Origin: DAOTTW01 sp034437615
GTDB taxonomy: Bacteria > Chloroflexota > Anaerolineae > Aggregatilineales > Phototrophicaceae
Direction of reading: 5' to 3'
DNA: 25,414 bases
NCBI GenBank assembly: GCA_034437615.1
Contig: DAOTTW010000038.1
Location: forward strand, 1 to 25,414
The position numbers and the translations under genes were made by a program. Position 1 is the stretch's first letter; every line of letters starts with the position of its first letter. This document shows positions 22,113-25,414 of the stretch, piece after piece. Under the pieces are notes generated by a model that did no database searches, was not told the DNA's origin, and was given only the letters and a program-made list of their open reading frames with translations.

Positions 22113-22138
22113 GTAGGGGCGGGCCATGACCCGCCCGC
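22113..22138. repeat. REP-like palindrome upstream of ccmA
   Basis: gtaggggcgggccatgacccgcccgc, a near-perfect palindrome (22117-22136, one mismatched pair) that matches the core of the element inside the glycosyltransferase gene (573-592) at all but one position. Confidence 0.8.
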
Positions 22139-22150
22139 TATCACACAACC

Positions 22151-22885
22151 ATGACCACAGAACGCCCCATCATCGAAATCGAAAACCTCGTCAAAGCCTA
22201 CGACTTCTTCCCTGTGCTGCGCCAGCTATCGTTGACTGTGCAGCGCGGTCAATTTGTTGCGCTACTGGGTCCGAATGGCAGCGGCAAATCTACGCTGTTG
22301 CGCTTGCTGGCGGCCCTGAGCAAACCCACATCCGGCCTGATCCGTGTCGGTGGCTGGGAAATCCCGGACGAAGCGCAGCAAATCCGCGCCCAGATCGGCA
22401 TGGTCAGCCACAAATCGCTGTTATATGAGAACCTCACTGCCCGCGAGAACCTGCTGTTCTTCGGCAGCCTGTACGACATCCCGAAAGCAGACTGCGAAGC
22501 CCGTGCAGATGACATGCTGAAGCAGGTCGGCCTGAAAAAGCGTGCCCGTAGCCTTGTGCGTACCTTCTCGCGTGGGATGCAGCAGCGCCTGAGCATCGCA
22601 CGCGCCCTGCTGCCAAACCCGCATGTGTTGCTGTTTGATGAACCCTACACAGGCTTAGATCAGGATGCGGGCAACGTGCTGGATGCGCTATTGCGCACCG
22701 CCCACAACGATCAGCGCACGATTCTGATGGCCACACACCAAATCGAACGGGCAGCGCGCCTCGTAGACCGCGTTGTGATCCTGAATCGTGGTGTGGTGGC
22801 CTACGATGCGCTGATGCAAGACATCCCAGATGCAACGTTGCCGAGCATCTACGCCGAAGTAACGGGTAAGATCGCGCCAGAATAG
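22151..22885 (+). CDS. ccmA: CcmA, ATPase of the haem-handling ABC complex
   Basis: A 244-residue ABC ATPase. CcmA with CcmB and CcmC uses ATP to release haem-loaded CcmE. Walker A is G-P-N-G-S-G-K-S-T (40-48), the signature F-S-R-G-M-Q-Q-R (139-146), Walker B V-L-L-F-D-E with Asp163 and Glu164, and the H-loop is His196 (A-T-H-Q). The F-S-R-G-M form of the signature and the Y-E-N-L-T-A-R-E-N-L segment (92-101) are typical of CcmA. It starts 60 bases after the previous gene, behind a REP-like palindrome, and is followed by ccmB after 42 bases. Confidence 0.95.
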   Translation: MTTERPIIEIENLVKAYDFFPVLRQLSLTVQRGQFVALLGPNGSGKSTLLRLLAALSKPTSGLIRVGGWEIPDEAQQIRAQIGMVSHKSLLYENLTARENLLFFGSLYDIPKADCEARADDMLKQVGLKKRARSLVRTFSRGMQQRLSIARALLPNPHVLLFDEPYTGLDQDAGNVLDALLRTAHNDQRTILMATHQIERAARLVDRVVILNRGVVAYDALMQDIPDATLPSIYAEVTGKIAPE

Positions 22886-22908
22886 CTCAAAAACCATCAC
22901 GCAACCTG

Positions 22909-22922
22909 TAGGGACATCCCTA
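22909..22922. repeat. Minimal REP-like palindrome between ccmA and ccmB
   Basis: tagggacatcccta is a 6-bp stem with a 2-base centre in the 42-base ccmA-ccmB gap, just upstream of the ccmB start. The core matches 15817-15826. Confidence 0.65.
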
Positions 22923-22927
22923 AACCT

Positions 22928-23605
22928 ATGAAAACATCCTTGCTGAAAACTGCCTGGGCTATCGCCCGCAAAGACCTGGTTGCCGAATTACGCAGCCGCG
23001 AATTGGTCGGCTCGATGCTGCTGTTTGCGTTGCTGGCGGTGCTGATCTTCAGCTTCGCGCTGGAACTGGATCGGGTCGCACGCGAAGAAGCCGTGAGTGG
23101 TGTGCTGTGGGTGACAGTCGTCTTTGCAAGCATCCTGGGCCTGAACCGCAGTATGGCGCTAGAGCGTGAACAGGGCGGCATGGATGCGCTGTTGCTGGCC
23201 CCGATTGACCGCTCGGCGGTGTTTCTGGGTAAGCTGGCGGGCAATTACCTGTTTGCGCTGGCGGTGGGTGTGTTGCTGCTGCCGCTGATGACGCTGTTGT
23301 ATAATATTACGCTGGTAAATGCCTGGGTGTTGCTGGTGTTGGTGCTGGGCACGTTGGGCGTTTCGACCACAGGCACGTTACTGGCCGCCATGACCGTACA
23401 GACCCGCGCCCGTGAATCGCTGTTGCCGATTGCACTGCTGCCCGTGATTTTGCCTGTGCTGCTGGCGGCTGTACGCGCTACCAATGGCATTATCGCAGAG
23501 GCCCCGTTTGCGGATTGGGGTAGTTGGCCGCAGATACTAGCGGCTGTCAATGTGATTTACATTGTGGTGTGCTTCTTGATGTTTCCCTACGTCGTCGAAG
23601 AGTAA
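22928..23605 (+). CDS. ccmB: CcmB, membrane subunit of the haem-handling ABC complex
   Basis: A 225-residue integral membrane protein of about six helices. It begins with the cytoplasmic amphipathic stretch A-I-A-R-K-D-L-V-A-E-L-R-S-R-E typical of CcmB, followed by L-L-F-A-L-L-A-V-L-I-F-S-F-A-L and the M-A-L-E-R-E-Q-G-G-M-D-A-L-L-L-A-P-I-D segment, which is the family hallmark (cytoplasmic coupling loop). Partner of CcmA and CcmC. A 111-base gap with its own promoter separates it from ccmC. Confidence 0.95.
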   Translation: MKTSLLKTAWAIARKDLVAELRSRELVGSMLLFALLAVLIFSFALELDRVAREEAVSGVLWVTVVFASILGLNRSMALEREQGGMDALLLAPIDRSAVFLGKLAGNYLFALAVGVLLLPLMTLLYNITLVNAWVLLVLVLGTLGVSTTGTLLAAMTVQTRARESLLPIALLPVILPVLLAAVRATNGIIAEAPFADWGSWPQILAAVNVIYIVVCFLMFPYVVEE

Positions 23606-23643
23606 AATCATGCCGCAATTGGCCCGAAAAAACCTGAGAAATC

Positions 23644-23673
23644 CTTACATTTACCTGTAGCTTTTGCTATAAT
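23644..23673 (+). promoter_or_regulatory. Internal promoter candidate upstream of ccmC
   Basis: A consensus TATAAT (23668-23673) is preceded after 18 bases by CTTACA (23644-23649, four of six). It lies in the AT-rich ccmB-ccmC gap, so ccmC and the following gene may be transcribed separately from ccmAB. Confidence 0.6.
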
Positions 23674-23716
23674 TAGCGCAAAATTTAACACAGTATGGGG
23701 ACCGTAAGAACAGATT

Positions 23717-24493
23717 ATGAGCAGTGTTAGCCCGACCCTCAACCAAAAGCAGCTCCGTGTAGACGAAAAATCCAAGCGCATCGAGACCACCCCGGTCCCG
23801 AATTCGCTCCGCATCCTGACGCTAGTCACTGTGATCGCATTCGCCATCGTGACGTATCTGGGGCTTTTCAGCGCCGGTACGGACATCACACAGGGCGAAG
23901 TGCAGCGCCTTTTCTACTTCCACATGCCGTCCTTCTTCGGCGCGTTCACCGCGTTCGGTGCGACTGTGCTGGGCGGCATCCTGTTCCTGGTGCGGCGTGA
24001 GGCCAAATGGGATCGCATGGCGCTGGCTGGCGTCGAAGTCGGCTTCGTCTTTTCGCTGGTGTGCCTCGTGACGGGCATGGCGTGGGCGCGTCCTATCTGG
24101 AATACATGGTGGACGTGGGACCCGCGCCTGACGAGCGCTGCGATTATGGTGCTGACGTATGCGGCCTACATGATGCTGCGTGCAGGCATCGAAAACCCGC
24201 AGACGCGCCGCCGCTTCGCCTCTGTCTATGGCATCCTGGCCTTCTCCACCGTGATTCTGACGCTGGTGATTATCCGCATTCGCCCGGATACGATTCATCC
24301 GGTGATCGTCGGTGCCAGCCCACAGAATGCACAGGGTACTTTTGAGGCGACCTCTGGCGTTGTGATCGCGCTGATTCCGGCCTTGCTGCTGTGGTCTACG
24401 ATCTTGCCGATTACGATTATGTGGTGGCGCATCCGCCTGGAAAACGTGCTGGAGCGCGTCAACGAGATGAAAATGCGTGCCCTGAGCGAGTAA
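23717..24493 (+). CDS. ccmC: CcmC, haem presentation protein of cytochrome c maturation
   Basis: A 258-residue membrane protein of the haem-handling family with about six helices. The WWD signature W-N-T-W-W-T-W-D-P-R-L-T-S (128-140) is intact. The two flanking haem-ligand histidines are visible: His69 (Y-F-H-M-P-S) and His194 (T-I-H-P-V), matching the two conserved CcmC histidines of E. coli. CcmC presents haem to CcmE, forming the stable haem-CcmE intermediate. A roughly 30-residue charged N-terminal extension (Q-K-Q-L-R-V-D-E-K-S-K-R) precedes the first helix and is longer than usual. It is followed after 4 bases by the last gene. Confidence 0.95.
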   Translation: MSSVSPTLNQKQLRVDEKSKRIETTPVPNSLRILTLVTVIAFAIVTYLGLFSAGTDITQGEVQRLFYFHMPSFFGAFTAFGATVLGGILFLVRREAKWDRMALAGVEVGFVFSLVCLVTGMAWARPIWNTWWTWDPRLTSAAIMVLTYAAYMMLRAGIENPQTRRRFASVYGILAFSTVILTLVIIRIRPDTIHPVIVGASPQNAQGTFEATSGVVIALIPALLLWSTILPITIMWWRIRLENVLERVNEMKMRALSE

Positions 24494-24497
24494 CCCT

Positions 24498-25414
24498 ATG
24501 CCAAAATACCTGAGATTATGCTTGCTGTTGATGCTGCTCGTTGTGTCCGTGCCGCTCATGGCGCAGGACGCAGAGACAACGACAGCAGACGCAGAAACAG
24601 AAGCGAACGTCATCCCTTACTTTAGCTCGTCGCGCTTCTTCAACGTGCCCGTGCTGACCACCTGGGAGGACAACAGCGCAGAGGACCGCGCCTGGTACGT
24701 CAACCCAACGTATGACGTGGCCATCCTGACGACCACCGTTGAGAGCAGTGACACCATCGCGGCCATCGCTGAAGCTGTGGCTGTCAAGCTCAATACAGAA
24801 TTGCCAGACGCGCCGATTTTTGAAGACACGGTTGCCTTGCCGGATGGCCGCTGGCGGCAGTTCGTGTATGAAATTGGCGATAATACGCTGAATGTGCGGG
24901 CGCTGACACGCGATGACCGCACTTACGTCATCAGCCTGTACGAGGCCAACCCGAACGGTGACATATACACGCGCATCATCCGTAATACAGACCTGATCGA
25001 AGCTGCTGATGCAGACGCCGACACAGATACAGAGTCCAGCACCACGCCGCAAGTCTCGCCGGATGCTGGCGTTGAGCTAGCGTTGCAGACGTTCATCACT
25101 GAGGATTTCAGCGCGACACCGGACGACGCCGAAACGCTGGAACTGTCAAGCGGCACCTGGGTACATCGCCAATACAGTGATGTGAACGGTCAGCAGGTGG
25201 ATGCTTTCGGCTTTGTATTCGGCAGCGCAACCCACACAACGGTTGTGACAGGCGGCATTGATACCGAAGGCCGCGTCGCCAATGCGCTGAACACCACGTT
25301 CTTAGGCTTCTTCGTCACACCGGATAACGCCAACTTCCTGTATCTTGGCCTCGGTGCAGTGGCCTTCCTCATGTTCGTGCTGATCGGCAGCATTTTCTTT
25401 CGCTATGGCAACGC
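24498..25414 (+). CDS. Secreted PsbP-like protein with CcmD-like C-terminal helix, truncated by window end
   Basis: An open frame from the ATG at 24498 to the window end (305 codons, no stop). It starts with a signal peptide (L-R-L-C-L-L-L-M-L-L-V-V-S-V-P-L-M-A-Q, about 23 residues). Residues of about 35-260 form two similar domains of the PsbP/DUF1795 flavour (L-T-T-W-E-D-N...D-V-A-I-L-T-T-T-V, then L-S-S-G-T-W-V-H-R-Q-Y), joined by an acidic linker. Near the end a membrane helix, N-F-L-Y-L-G-L-G-A-V-A-F-L-M-F-V-L-I-G-S (from about residue 279), is followed by R-Y-G-N. Directly downstream of ccmC by 4 bases is the usual place of ccmD, and a single helix with a short charged cytoplasmic tail is the CcmD layout, so I infer a CcmD-like anchor fused to a secreted domain. 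The tail is not in the window. Confidence 0.7.
   Translation, partial: MPKYLRLCLLLMLLVVSVPLMAQDAETTTADAETEANVIPYFSSSRFFNVPVLTTWEDNSAEDRAWYVNPTYDVAILTTTVESSDTIAAIAEAVAVKLNTELPDAPIFEDTVALPDGRWRQFVYEIGDNTLNVRALTRDDRTYVISLYEANPNGDIYTRIIRNTDLIEAADADADTDTESSTTPQVSPDAGVELALQTFITEDFSATPDDAETLELSSGTWVHRQYSDVNGQQVDAFGFVFGSATHTTVVTGGIDTEGRVANALNTTFLGFFVTPDNANFLYLGLGAVAFLMFVLIGSIFFRYGN

Noticed and set aside
1..25414. CRISPR arrays, tRNA or rRNA genes, IS transposases, integrases
   Set aside because: I looked for evenly spaced repeats, T-loop-like ggttcgaatcc patterns with acceptor pairing, and DDE or tyrosine recombinase motifs in the translated frames, and found none. A covariance-model scan could still find a short RNA I missed.

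Overview
The window reads as chromosomal DNA from a GC-rich, free-living bacterium. My best guess is a Chloroflexota member (Anaerolineae-like). This is an inference from the acyl-CoA carboxylase gene set, the Cys-type CcmE within a complete System I cytochrome c maturation set, the lipoprotein style and the many short 'TAGGGGCG' palindromes. There is no rRNA or marker gene here that settles it. I see no phage, IS transposase, CRISPR array or tRNA.

Left part (about 1-8510), minus strand: a run of close-packed genes, read from right to left. They are a secreted FxLYD-type lipoprotein, two tandem DUF4058 paralogs, a small four-helix membrane protein, then the carboxyltransferase, biotin carboxylase and biotin carrier subunits of an acyl-CoA (propionyl/acetyl) carboxylase. 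Last comes a GT39-like membrane glycosyltransferase whose 3' end runs into a 106-bp perfect inverted repeat at the window edge.

Middle (8511-10893), plus strand: a divergent promoter region, a small CxxC...CxxC protein overlapping an Uma2-family nuclease, then infC (apparent rare AUC start) and rpmI. rplT, the usual third member of that operon, is absent. In its place is a gene-free stretch of about 335 bp with a MITE-like nested inverted repeat and a REP-like palindrome pair.

Right part (10894-25414), plus strand: a large c-type cytochrome and cytochrome-maturation region. Two related cytochromes c come first, the larger carrying a long coiled coil inside its first haem domain. Then follow ccmE, ccmF, ccmH, ccmG-like and ccmI-like genes, a dihaem cytochrome lipoprotein, two secreted DsbA-family fusion proteins, ccmA, ccmB, ccmC, and a truncated secreted protein whose C-terminus resembles CcmD. 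CcmA/B/C (and perhaps the CcmD-like protein) would load haem onto CcmE. CcmF/H and the thioredoxin-like proteins would reduce apocytochrome cysteines and ligate haem. The cytochromes encoded alongside are plausible clients.

The most unusual content is this extended Ccm locus. CcmE uses Cys instead of His and has Phe where the Cys-type partner Tyr is expected. One TlpA-like domain has lost both catalytic cysteines but is fused to an intact DsbA-like domain. A second DsbA-like domain is fused to a PsbP-like domain. A cytochrome ends in a tail resembling the CcmI-like protein. REP-like palindromes sit at several gene junctions of the locus, and one lies inside the glycosyltransferase reading frame.
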